A stretch of DNA of 17,104 nucleotides, taken from contig JAOOKL010000011.1 of the NCBI GenBank assembly GCA_028408025.1, positions 1 to 17,104 of the forward strand, in the 5' to 3' direction. Shown piece by piece: positions 1-7,157 of the stretch (its first letter is position 1; each line of letters begins with the position of its first letter). The position numbers and the translations under genes are program-made. The notes under the pieces were generated by a model, which was given only the letters and a program-made list of their open reading frames with translations, had not been told where the DNA came from and did no database searches. The stretch is from Candidatus Pelagibacter sp. Lineage in GTDB: Bacteria; Pseudomonadota; Alphaproteobacteria; Pelagibacterales; Pelagibacteraceae.

Positions 1-506
1 AAAAAGTTCAAAGTTTAGAAAAGTTAAAAGAATCAGTAACTACACACTGTTTAAACGCATCAGAAAAAATTAGAAATGATAATCAAACAACAAGGTCTAT
101 AACTGTGTTTATTAGAACAAGTCCCTTTGATAAAAATAGAGGATACTATTCAAATTCATTTACAACAGATTTACCGATTGCAACTAATAATAGTTTAGAG
201 TTAGTAAAGACAGCTATAGCTGGCCTAGAAAAGATATACAAATATGGATATTTCTATCAAAAGGCAGGGATTATTTTATCCAAATTAAACGAGGCAGGTG
301 AAAAAGAATTAAATCTGCTGACACCGATTTTAGAAAATAAGTCGCAAAAATTAATGAAAGCAATGGATTTAACTAATTCTAAATATGGAAGGAATGTAAT
401 TAGTGTAGCCCAAGCAGGTATAAATAACAGCTGGAAAATGAGAAGAGAACATTCATCGAGAATTGATACAGCTTCATTTGACTCATTACCAAAAATTAGT
501 ATATAA
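1..506 (+). CDS. umuC: DNA polymerase V catalytic subunit UmuC-like, C-terminal part (5' end outside window)
   Basis: This is the C-terminal 167 residues of a Y-family translesion polymerase; the reading frame is open from base 3 and continues beyond the left edge. The residues around 105-200 (VFIRTSPFDKNRGYYSN) and the later YKYGYFYQKAGIIL match the little-finger/C-terminal region of UmuC as I know it from E. coli, as does the closing region with a basic WKMRREH-like segment. A GTG at 105 could be mistaken for a start, but the homology clearly extends upstream of it (for example the motif KIRNDNQTTRSIT), so it is internal. The region where E. coli UmuC carries its beta-clamp binding QLNLF reads ELNLL here. 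In the family UmuC works with processed UmuD in SOS mutagenesis; a umuD gene would be expected upstream, outside the window. The stop codon lies inside the predicted promoter of the next gene. Confidence 0.88.
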   Translation, partial: KVQSLEKLKESVTTHCLNASEKIRNDNQTTRSITVFIRTSPFDKNRGYYSNSFTTDLPIATNNSLELVKTAIAGLEKIYKYGYFYQKAGIILSKLNEAGEKELNLLTPILENKSQKLMKAMDLTNSKYGRNVISVAQAGINNSWKMRREHSSRIDTASFDSLPKISI

Positions 507-507
507 G
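478..507 (+). promoter_or_regulatory. Predicted promoter for the riboswitch/thiV transcript
   Basis: TTGACT at 478-483 and TATAAG at 502-507, separated by 18 bp, form a good sigma-70-like promoter. The -10 element includes the umuC stop codon (504-506). The predicted start, about 513-515, falls immediately before the TPP aptamer, which supports the call. It is a pattern match in AT-rich DNA and not proof. Confidence 0.42.
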
Positions 508-511
508 AAAT

Positions 512-579
512 TAAAACGGGGTGTCCAAACGACTGAGATTAAACCCGAAGAACCTGACCGGTAATTCAGTAAGGGAAAT
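512..579 (+). promoter_or_regulatory. TPP riboswitch (THI element)
   Basis: The conserved blocks of the thiamin pyrophosphate aptamer are present in order: CGGGGTG (517-523), CTGAGA (533-538), ACCCGAAGAACCTGA (543-557), a TAAT loop (562-565) and AAGGGAAA (571-578). P2 can form from GGGT 519-522 with ACCC 543-546, and a very short P3 from GTC 523-525 with GAC 531-533 around a five-base loop. P1 looks very weak or absent. CCT 553-555 can pair with AGG 572-574, which is the only Shine-Dalgarno-like sequence before the ATG at 580. This implies that ligand binding blocks translation initiation (inference). There is no room for a separate expression platform or terminator, so the aptamer itself is probably the switch. 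Confidence 0.93.
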
Positions 580-2031
580 ATGGAACAAACATACTTATCA
601 TCACATTCGTCTTTATCATTAATAATAATAGTGGGTTTATTCTTTATACTGATTGGTTATTTAAATACTAAAAAATTTACAAATAACAACGACTATATTG
701 TAGGAGACAGAGACGAAAATACATTCTCATTGACAGCAAGTTTAGTTGCCTCGGCTTTAGGTGCATGGATATTATTTGGACCTGCCTCTGCATCAACCTG
801 GGGAGGCATAGGGGCAGTAATTGGTTATGCTTTAGGAACTGCAGCTCCCATGATATTTTTATATAATTTTGGGCCAAAAATTAGAAAAGAATTTCCTAAG
901 GGTCTCAGTTTAACTGAATTTATCAAAAAAAGATTTGGTTTGAGTATATTAAAGATTTGTTTATTTTTAATATTATTCTATTTAACAATATTTTTAATTG
1001 CAGAAGTAACCGCTATTGCATTTTTGTTATATTTAGTAGCTCAAGTACCACTATGGATTACTTCAGGAATAACTCTGATTATTTGTTTATTATACGTATT
1101 AAAGGGTGGGTTTAAACTTTCAATTATAACTGACAAATATCAATTTGGATTTTTAGTTATAATAATTTTTTTATCATTATTTTTAATTTTAGGAAAAATA
1201 GACATTTCAAGCATTGAATTAATAAAAAAAAAATTACCCAACTTAATTGATAAGAGTTATCTACCAAATTATACAGCTGGTTTTACTTTTTTTATTGCTG
1301 TAGCAGCAACAAATTTATTTCATCAAGGAAACTGGCAAAGAGTTTTTTCTGCAAAAAATAACAAAACTCTTAAATTGAGCCTAATCTATTCCTCAATAAT
1401 AATATTTATAATAGTGTTTTGGATGGGTTATACCGGTCTTATTTCTTATTCATTAAATTCGAAAGTAATTCCAGATTTAGCTTTTTTCTACTTAATACTA
1501 GATAAAACCAATTTTTTAATAGTCACAGCAGTTTTAATTTTAGCAATGTCACTAACTTTAAGTACTATTGATACGTTGATAAACGCTATTTCAAGTTTAA
1601 TAATTACTGATGGAAAATTTATAAATAAGATTTTGAAAGGAAGAAAAATAAGAACAAAATCAAAAGTAATAGTTCTTTTTTTATCTTTATTAGTTTTTGT
1701 TTTAGCATCGAAAGGTTATAGCATCTTATATTTATTTTTACTTGCAGATTTATTATGCTGTGCAGCTGTAGTTACAATATTTTATGGCTTTTTTAATAAT
1801 GAAATTAATTCTAAATTAGCCACTTGTAGTATTTTTACTGGTTTAATTTGTGGTCTTTTATTTTTTCCAAGCCAAAATTTTCAATCAAGCATACTAGTTG
1901 GTAATTTAGTTTCCGTAGAAAAATTTGGTACTTTTATTTCAACTAATTTGCTTTTTGTTTCATTTGTAGTCTCATTAATAATTCCAATGATTATAATTTT
2001 GATCTATTCTTTACGTAATTCATTTAAATAA
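580..2031 (+). CDS. thiV: Sodium:solute symporter under TPP control, probable thiamin-precursor (HMP) transporter ThiV
   Basis: A 483-residue integral membrane protein of the SSS (sodium:solute symporter) family, with about 13 hydrophobic segments. Family marks include FHQGNWQRVFSAKN near residues 247-260, which matches the conserved QR signature of SSS proteins, and a LTLSTIDTLINAISSLI segment near 325-341. Substrate is inferred from control: the gene begins directly after a TPP riboswitch, so it should import thiamin or a precursor when TPP is low. In SAR11 bacteria this riboswitch-SSS pairing has been named thiV and associated with uptake of the pyrimidine precursor HMP, because these cells lack thiC. 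Translation starts at the ATG at 580 with AGGG four bases upstream of the AAAT spacer end. The gene overlaps the convergent rarD by 28 bp. Family call is firm; HMP as substrate is transferred knowledge. Confidence 0.85.
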   Translation: MEQTYLSSHSSLSLIIIVGLFFILIGYLNTKKFTNNNDYIVGDRDENTFSLTASLVASALGAWILFGPASASTWGGIGAVIGYALGTAAPMIFLYNFGPKIRKEFPKGLSLTEFIKKRFGLSILKICLFLILFYLTIFLIAEVTAIAFLLYLVAQVPLWITSGITLIICLLYVLKGGFKLSIITDKYQFGFLVIIIFLSLFLILGKIDISSIELIKKKLPNLIDKSYLPNYTAGFTFFIAVAATNLFHQGNWQRVFSAKNNKTLKLSLIYSSIIIFIIVFWMGYTGLISYSLNSKVIPDLAFFYLILDKTNFLIVTAVLILAMSLTLSTIDTLINAISSLIITDGKFINKILKGRKIRTKSKVIVLFLSLLVFVLASKGYSILYLFLLADLLCCAAVVTIFYGFFNNEINSKLATCSIFTGLICGLLFFPSQNFQSSILVGNLVSVEKFGTFISTNLLFVSFVVSLIIPMIIILIYSLRNSFK

Positions 2032-2876
2032 ATGATCACTGAGGCCCAGATAAAAATAAAAGAAATTAATTTATCTAAGACTAAAGGTTCATTAAAATAA
2101 TATAATCCTAAAAAGAATTGAGCTGTTGGAGTTAAAAAAAATATCATACTAGCTGGACCAATACCTATTAGTTCAAAACCTTTTGTATACCAGAAAAGAG
2201 GGATTAGGGTCATAAGCCCAGCCCAAAATAAATAAAATGATAAAACTGGTCTATCTAAAGAGAAAATATTCAAATTATTTTTTACTAAAAAGATAAAAAG
2301 TATAATCGCTATTGGTGAAATTAATAAAGTTTCAATCAATAAACCAACATCAGAAGATACTTTAATCTTTTTTCTAATTAAAGCATATAAACTAAAAGTG
2401 ACTGCTACAGTAATTCCAATCCAAGGAACCTCGCCTAGTTTAAATAATAAATAGATTAAAGCTGTAACAACTAATAAAACTGATAGAATTTTATTTCTAT
2501 TATATTTTTCCTTTAAAAAAATAATTCCAAAAAAAACGCTTAATATTGGAAATATGTAATAGCCTAATGCTGAGTCCAATAAATTGTTAGTTTTAACTGC
2601 ATATAACCATGTATACCAATTAATTGAAACCAATAGTCCGGTAATTAATAAAATAATAATATTTATCTTTTTTTTTAAAATCTTATGAAACTCACTCCAT
2701 TTTGAATAGAAAGATGTAGTGATAAACAGCAATGTTGCTGTCCAAATAGTTCTATGAATTGTTAACTCTAAAGGTGAAGCGAAAGAAACAAATTTAAAAT
2801 ATATTACACCTATTACCCCCCACCAAAGAGAGGCTCCAATAGTGAATAATGAGCCTTTAAATAAATTTTTCTTCAT
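2004..2876 (-). CDS. rarD: RarD family permease (EamA/DMT superfamily)
   Basis: A 290-residue protein with about ten hydrophobic segments, length and pattern typical of RarD (chloramphenicol-sensitive protein family) in the drug/metabolite transporter superfamily. It shares many positions with E. coli RarD as I recall it: a WWGVIGVIYFK-like first segment, HRTIW near residues 42-46, NWYTWLYAV near 86-94, SALGYYIFPILS near 102-113, and a RKKIKV...GLLIET block near 168-184. The natural substrate of RarD proteins is not established; the name comes from a resistance effect. No Shine-Dalgarno sequence precedes the ATG. It stands alone on the minus strand, sharing a 69-bp divergent region with tRNA-Ser and overlapping the end of the thiV-like gene by 28 bp. 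A role in vitamin transport next to thiV is possible but unsupported. Confidence 0.85.
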   Translation of the reverse strand: MKKNLFKGSLFTIGASLWWGVIGVIYFKFVSFASPLELTIHRTIWTATLLFITTSFYSKWSEFHKILKKKINIIILLITGLLVSINWYTWLYAVKTNNLLDSALGYYIFPILSVFFGIIFLKEKYNRNKILSVLLVVTALIYLLFKLGEVPWIGITVAVTFSLYALIRKKIKVSSDVGLLIETLLISPIAIILFIFLVKNNLNIFSLDRPVLSFYLFWAGLMTLIPLFWYTKGFELIGIGPASMIFFLTPTAQFFLGLYYFNEPLVLDKLISFIFIWASVIIYLNELRKE

Positions 2877-2888
2877 TTGACCATTTTT

Positions 2889-2917
2889 TTGATTGATTTA
2901 TAAGATAGTTATTTAAT
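2889..2917 (+). promoter_or_regulatory. Predicted promoter for tRNA-Ser
   Basis: TTGATT at 2889-2894, a 17-bp spacer, and TTTAAT at 2912-2917 form a sigma-70-like pair with a start near 2924, about 20 bases before the tRNA. The surrounding sequence is AT-rich, so the match is only suggestive. Confidence 0.3.
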
Positions 2918-2945
2918 AATTAGAACTAAATAAATATGGTTATAT

Positions 2946-3037
2946 GGAAGAGTGGGTGAGCGGTTGAAACCAGTTGGTTGCTAACTAACCGTACGAGTAA
3001 CATCGTACCGAGAGTTCGAATCTCTCCTCTTCCGCCA
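2946..3037 (+). tRNA. tRNA-Ser (anticodon GCU), with encoded CCA
   Basis: A complete class II tRNA. The acceptor stem is GGAAGAG (2946-2952) with CTCTTCC (3027-3033), discriminator G3034 and an encoded CCA at 3035-3037. The anticodon stem is GTTGG (2973-2977) with CTAAC (2985-2989) around loop TTGCTAA, giving anticodon GCT at 2980-2982, which reads serine AGC/AGU codons. The long variable arm GTACGA (2991-2996) with TCGTAC (3003-3008) is the serine hallmark. The T arm is GAGAG (3010-3014), loop TTCGAAT, CTCTC (3022-3026). The discriminator G also fits serine. The 3' end lies one base from the stop codon of slt on the other strand. Confidence 0.97.
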
Positions 3038-3038
3038 T

Positions 3039-5282
3039 TTAATTGAAGTAATTATCTATCTGAACAGGCTCTTTACTTAGCATATATTTATAAACATTTA
3101 TATTTTCTAATACCCTTTGAACATAGTTTCTGGTTTCTTTAAATCTTATTAGTTCAATCCAATTTACATATGATAATTTTCCTTTAGAAGGATCACCATT
3201 TACTCTTCTCCAGGTTTTAACTCTATTGGGGCCAGCATTATAGGCAGCAATAGCAAATGGATAAATTCCATTATAGTCCTCAATTAAAGAATTAAAATAA
3301 TATGAACCAAGTTTTATATTATACTCAGGGTCAGCTGTTAGATTAGTTATACTATAAGGAAGTTTGGCTTGTTTTGCGACTATCTTGGCAGTGTATTTCA
3401 TCAATTGCATCATACCTCTTGCACCAGCCCAACTATTAGCCTTTTCATCAAACTCGCTTTCTTGTCTGATAATTGCAAGTATAACTTCTGACTGTGGCAT
3501 GATTTTATTATTTATTTCTTTTGGGGTGTTTATAATTGGATAATTATATTTGTTATAAAATCTTTTTTCATATGATGCTTGTTTTGATATTTGGATTGCA
3601 AAATCATATCTTCCGACTTCTGTAGATAGTTTTGCTGCGAGAACTTCACTTCCTTTTTCTACATTTAGAGTTGCTAAATGTTTAAGTATATCCTTTGAAT
3701 ATTTAGTTGCGTTTAATTCATTAAGCAGAATTACCTGATTTATAAGTCTATTTTTTTTAAATTCTTTTTCATATTCTTTATCAAACTTAGATTGATCAAT
3801 TAATTCAAAATTTCCTCCAGGATTTATTTCATTAAATGATAATTGGCCGTAATATGTCATAGGAAACTTTGCTCCTTCTGCAAAATATCTATCAGCTATT
3901 TCATTGTTTCCTATTTCTTTATATGTTTGTCCAAGCCAATAAGCACCTCTTGCTAAACTTATAGGGTACCCAACATTATTATAAAAATTTTTAAAATGAT
4001 TAATCGCATATTCTGGAGAATTTAAAAATGATAGCGCTAACCACCCACATAACCATTCAGCTTCTGCAAATTCAGGTCCTGATGATAAAGAATGTTCACT
4101 AGCAATTTTGTAGGCAGTTTTGTAGCGTTTTTTATAGATTAAAGATCTAGCTACACTCTTTCGTTGCTCCCACCATAAGTCAGGTCGTACCATCTGTCTT
4201 TCAGTTCTATTTGCATTTTGATATAAAATTTCTAGAGAGGACTCTAGTCTACCTCTTCTATTTCTCCATCTCAATCTATCATATTCTAATCCAACATCTT
4301 TTTTTAAATGTGCAGGTACTTTTGATATTGCATTATCAACACCATAAGAGTTACTCATCAATATTTGTCTAGCATTATATAAAGCTCTTTCATCTTTTGG
4401 TAAATATTTTAACATTCGTTTTAAATCCCAGTACTTTCTTTGCCAGGCTAGATAATCAGCTCTCTTAAGGTGATCATCTGCTGTTAAAAATTTTTTAAAT
4501 TTTGCTCGATAATACCCTAAATCATTTTTTCTAATTTCAGCTGTTATCCATGCTTCTTTTATAATAGAACTTACTTCGGTCGTTTTACCTTGCTCTAAAA
4601 GTGCTTCAGCTAATTTTATTTTTCCTAGTCCGCCTAAAGGTGGGTTTTTTTCAAACCAATTAATTATTGATGTCGGAGAACTATTCTTTAAGTAAATTTT
4701 TGACTCTGCCAAATATCTTATTCTATTAATTCTTGGATAATCAGGATTTCTTTCAATAAATTTTTTATAATCATTAAATGTAGCTGAGTTACCAGTAGTT
4801 TTTAAGTACATCCAAGTTATTAAAGTTCTAAAATCTCTATCTTTAACTTTATCAGCACTTTTAAGTGCACTGTTCCATTTTTTTGCTTTAATAAATTTAA
4901 TTGTTTCTTTAGCTTTAGAAAAATCTTTAGCATTTAATATAGTTGATTTTTCTGTTTCCTTTTTTGTGACTTTATATGTAACAGGTTTCTTTTTTGGAAA
5001 AATAAAAATGCTAACAATTTGTTTAATTTCATTGTTTTCGATTTCCTTTTTTGGCTCTGTCTTAATAGGCTCTTTTCGTGGCTCTACTTTTTTTGGTTTA
5101 CTAGACTGAATTGTTGGTTTTTTTTGGGGTAAATTACTACCTACACTTTTAGCCGCATCTTCCTTAAAATTTTTAAAAATAGATGGTTTTTTTAAAGGTA
5201 GAATGAATTTATTTTCTGAGTGAACTTTGTTAATAATTATAAAGAATAATAAAAATACTAGACTAATTAATTTATAAGGCAT
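3039..5282 (-). CDS. slt: Soluble lytic murein transglycosylase
   Basis: A 747-residue periplasmic enzyme that cleaves peptidoglycan glycan strands to 1,6-anhydromuramyl products. Residues 1-22 are a signal peptide (hydrophobic core, VHS before the likely cut). Residues about 25-105 are Lys/Pro-rich and low in complexity, with three copies of a (L/F)PxKKP motif. A long helical superhelical part (about 110-590) resembles the Slt70 U-domain. The C-terminal SLT domain, about 597-725, shows the catalytic Glu608 in IIRQESEF, the GARGMMQLM motif and the AYNAGP motif. Length is somewhat above the E. coli enzyme, mostly from the N-terminal linker. It lies back to back with dapA, as in other Alphaproteobacteria, with 29 bp between the two starts, and has no operon partner on its strand here. 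Confidence 0.93.
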   Translation of the reverse strand: MPYKLISLVFLLFFIIINKVHSENKFILPLKKPSIFKNFKEDAAKSVGSNLPQKKPTIQSSKPKKVEPRKEPIKTEPKKEIENNEIKQIVSIFIFPKKKPVTYKVTKKETEKSTILNAKDFSKAKETIKFIKAKKWNSALKSADKVKDRDFRTLITWMYLKTTGNSATFNDYKKFIERNPDYPRINRIRYLAESKIYLKNSSPTSIINWFEKNPPLGGLGKIKLAEALLEQGKTTEVSSIIKEAWITAEIRKNDLGYYRAKFKKFLTADDHLKRADYLAWQRKYWDLKRMLKYLPKDERALYNARQILMSNSYGVDNAISKVPAHLKKDVGLEYDRLRWRNRRGRLESSLEILYQNANRTERQMVRPDLWWEQRKSVARSLIYKKRYKTAYKIASEHSLSSGPEFAEAEWLCGWLALSFLNSPEYAINHFKNFYNNVGYPISLARGAYWLGQTYKEIGNNEIADRYFAEGAKFPMTYYGQLSFNEINPGGNFELIDQSKFDKEYEKEFKKNRLINQVILLNELNATKYSKDILKHLATLNVEKGSEVLAAKLSTEVGRYDFAIQISKQASYEKRFYNKYNYPIINTPKEINNKIMPQSEVILAIIRQESEFDEKANSWAGARGMMQLMKYTAKIVAKQAKLPYSITNLTADPEYNIKLGSYYFNSLIEDYNGIYPFAIAAYNAGPNRVKTWRRVNGDPSKGKLSYVNWIELIRFKETRNYVQRVLENINVYKYMLSKEPVQIDNYFN

Positions 5283-5298
5283 AAGTTAAAATTATTAC

Positions 5299-5327
5299 CT
5301 TATAATGTTTTATGCTTAAAGGATCAA
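5299..5327 (-). promoter_or_regulatory. Predicted slt promoter, -35 inside dapA
   Basis: On the minus strand TTGATC (5327 to 5322), a 17-bp spacer and TATAAG (5304 to 5299) form a well-spaced sigma-70-like promoter. The start would be near 5292, giving slt a leader of about ten bases. The -35 element lies within the first codons of dapA, and the -10 element overlaps the plus-strand TATAAT at 5301-5306. Confidence 0.4.
5301..5306 (+). promoter_or_regulatory. Candidate -10 element for the dapA operon (possibly leaderless)
   Basis: A perfect TATAAT ends five bases before the dapA ATG at 5312, which would place the transcription start at or within one or two bases of the start codon. No convincing -35 or extended -10 accompanies it and no Shine-Dalgarno sequence precedes the ATG. 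An alternative is that the operon promoter lies further upstream inside slt. Confidence 0.33.
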
Positions 5328-6181
5328 TTGTAGCTTTAATAACACCATTTAAAAACAATATTTTAAATGAGGACGTTTATCGTCAATTAATTCACTATCA
5401 CATAAAAAATGGAACTAATGGAATAGTCCCTGGAGGCACAACCGGTGAGTCTCCAACTTTATCTCATAATGAACATAAAAGAATAATCGATATCTCTGTA
5501 AAAGAATGTAAAGGTAAAATTCCTGTAGTAGCTGGAACTGGATCAAACTCAACAACTGAAGCGATAGAACTTTCTAAATATGCAGAAAAGGCGGGTTCAG
5601 ATGCCTTATTAGTAGTCACTCCATATTACAATAAACCAACACAAGAAGGACTGTATCAACATTATAAAAAAATTAATGATAATGTGGGCATTCCAATAAT
5701 TATCTATAATATTCCTTCTCGTTCAGTAATTGATATGACAGTAGAAACTATGACAAAATTGTATGAATTAAAAAATATAGCAGGAGTAAAAGATGCTACT
5801 GGTGATCTTAAAAGAGTTGATCAACAATTAAAATCGATGGGAAAAGAATTTATCCAACTGACAGGAAATGATGACAACGCCTTGGAGTTTAACAAAAGAG
5901 GTGGTGTAGGCTCAATAAGCGTAACCGCCAATATAGCCGCCAAACTTTGTTCAGATTTTCAAAAATCATGTTTCAATGAATTTAAAGATGCAGATAAATT
6001 AGATAAAATTTTACAACCAGTTCATACAGCTATGTTTATAGAAAGTAATCCTTCACCTGTAAAATATGCTGCTTCACTGTTAGGCATGTGTGATCCAGAC
6101 GTAAGATTACCATTAGTTGAGGTAAAAGAAGAAACTAAAAAAAAGATATCTGAAGCTCTTAAAGTTGCTAAAATACTTTAA
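5312..6181 (+). CDS. dapA: 4-hydroxy-tetrahydrodipicolinate synthase
   Basis: Condenses pyruvate with aspartate semialdehyde, the committing step toward diaminopimelate and lysine, in the cytoplasm. At 289 residues it has the usual family length and a TIM-barrel pattern. Visible active-site features are the [10 protein letters not shown] motif with Thr44, Tyr106 in PYYNKPT, Tyr132 and Arg137 in YNIPSR, and the Schiff-base Lys160 in AGVKDATG, all close to the E. coli numbering. The start is set by the short gap to slt and by [13 protein letters not shown], which aligns with the standard N terminus. It heads a run of ten overlapping genes; its stop codon TAA shares its last base with the ATG of smpB. 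DAP feeds the cell wall that the divergent slt remodels. Confidence 0.96.
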   Translation: MLKGSIVALITPFKNNILNEDVYRQLIHYHIKNGTNGIVPGGTTGESPTLSHNEHKRIIDISVKECKGKIPVVAGTGSNSTTEAIELSKYAEKAGSDALLVVTPYYNKPTQEGLYQHYKKINDNVGIPIIIYNIPSRSVIDMTVETMTKLYELKNIAGVKDATGDLKRVDQQLKSMGKEFIQLTGNDDNALEFNKRGGVGSISVTANIAAKLCSDFQKSCFNEFKDADKLDKILQPVHTAMFIESNPSPVKYAASLLGMCDPDVRLPLVEVKEETKKKISEALKVAKIL

Positions 6182-6654
6182 TGATAAAAAGAGTAATTTC
6201 TGGTCAAAAAATAATTTGCCACAATAGAAAGGCTAGTTTTAATTATTTTTTTTTAGAAAAAATTGAAGCTGGCATCTCTCTCAAAGGATCTGAGGTAAAG
6301 TCTTTAAGAGACGGAAAAGGGAGTATAGCAGATGCTTATGCTGTCGATAATAATGGAGAAATGTTTTTGATAAACTCACATATACCGTTATACAGACAGT
6401 CATCATATAACAATCATAATCCGAAAGAAGAGAGAAAATTACTCCTTAAAAAAAAAGAAATTAATAAATTGATAGGAAGAATTAATCAAGAAGGTCTAAC
6501 AATCATACCAACTAAGATGTATTTTATAAAAGGAAAGGTAAAAGTCGAAATAGCTGTAGCAAAAGGAAAAAAACTTTATGATAAAAGACAAGTTAAGAAA
6601 ACAAGAGATTGGAATCGTGAAAAGGCAAGATTATTAAGTAAAAATATCAAATGA
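6181..6654 (+). CDS. smpB: SsrA-binding protein SmpB
   Basis: Small RNA-binding protein that delivers tmRNA to stalled ribosomes in trans-translation. The 157-residue length is normal. Diagnostic segments are the N-terminal [20 protein letters not shown], the [13 protein letters not shown] block near residues 34-46, the [20 protein letters not shown] strand near 112-131, and the basic tail beginning YDKRQ and ending in [11 protein letters not shown], which places positive charge in the decoding centre in the family. It overlaps dapA by one base and folK by four (ATGA), implying translational coupling. The tmRNA itself is not in the window. Confidence 0.96.
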   Translation: MIKRVISGQKIICHNRKASFNYFFLEKIEAGISLKGSEVKSLRDGKGSIADAYAVDNNGEMFLINSHIPLYRQSSYNNHNPKEERKLLLKKKEINKLIGRINQEGLTIIPTKMYFIKGKVKVEIAVAKGKKLYDKRQVKKTRDWNREKARLLSKNIK

Positions 6655-7157
6655 TACATATAAACATTGGTTCAAATTTAAAATCAAAACATGGAACAAA
6701 ATTTAAAAACATTTCTCTGGCAATTAGTCTTTTAGTTGAATCAAAATTTAAGATAATTAAAATTTCAAGTTTTTATGAAACACCATCCTACCCAAATAAG
6801 AAATTTCCTAAATTTGCCAATATTGGAATTATAGGTAAATATGATTTTGATTATTCAAAACTTATAAATAAGATATTAATTATTGAAAAAAAGATCGGAA
6901 GAGTTAAATCAAAAAAAAATGATCCTAGAATTTGTGATATAGATATAATAGACTTTAATGGCTTTAAATCAGATGGTTCAGTAAAGCTCCCCCATCCTAG
7001 GTCTCATAGTCGTAATTTTGTACTTTACCCTATAAAAGAAATTGATCCCAATTGGGTACATCCAATTTTAAAGAAAAATGTTGATTTTTTAATAAATCAA
7101 CTAAGTCAAATTTCAAGGATTGAGATTACAAGACTTAACAAAAGTGTTATTATTTAA
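6651..7157 (+). CDS. folK: 2-amino-4-hydroxy-6-hydroxymethyldihydropteridine pyrophosphokinase (HPPK)
   Basis: Transfers pyrophosphate from ATP to 6-hydroxymethyl-dihydropterin in folate synthesis. The protein (168 residues) starts with the family's IGSN motif (residues 6-9) and has SSFYETPSY near 39-47, the [10 protein letters not shown] segment whose Asp96 and Asp98 match the two Mg-binding aspartates of HPPK, and [19 protein letters not shown] near 115-133. The otherwise common Trp before the PR pair is missing (KKNDPR instead of RWGPR) and the loop is about one residue shorter. No folB or folP is adjacent. It overlaps smpB by four bases and the rel/spoT gene by one, with no ribosome-binding sequence, so expression likely depends on coupling. 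Product folate also serves glyA further on. Confidence 0.92.
   Translation: MIHINIGSNLKSKHGTKFKNISLAISLLVESKFKIIKISSFYETPSYPNKKFPKFANIGIIGKYDFDYSKLINKILIIEKKIGRVKSKKNDPRICDIDIIDFNGFKSDGSVKLPHPRSHSRNFVLYPIKEIDPNWVHPILKKNVDFLINQLSQISRIEITRLNKSVII

Noticed and set aside
105..506. Short stand-alone gene starting with GTG at 105
   Set aside because: Reading continues open to base 3 with UmuC-like residues upstream, so the GTG is internal to a truncated umuC.
677..877. A 66-codon minus-strand frame opposite the start of thiV
   Set aside because: Antisense to the membrane protein with its riboswitch; no independent evidence.
2020..2035. TCATTT-AAAT-AAATGA hairpin at the thiV stop as an intrinsic terminator
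   Set aside because: Six A/T-dominated pairs with no U tract on either strand; too weak to call.
2946..3060. tRNA-Ser as an integration site with an att repeat
   Set aside because: No repeat of the tRNA 3' end and no integrase in the window; flanks are ordinary chromosomal genes.
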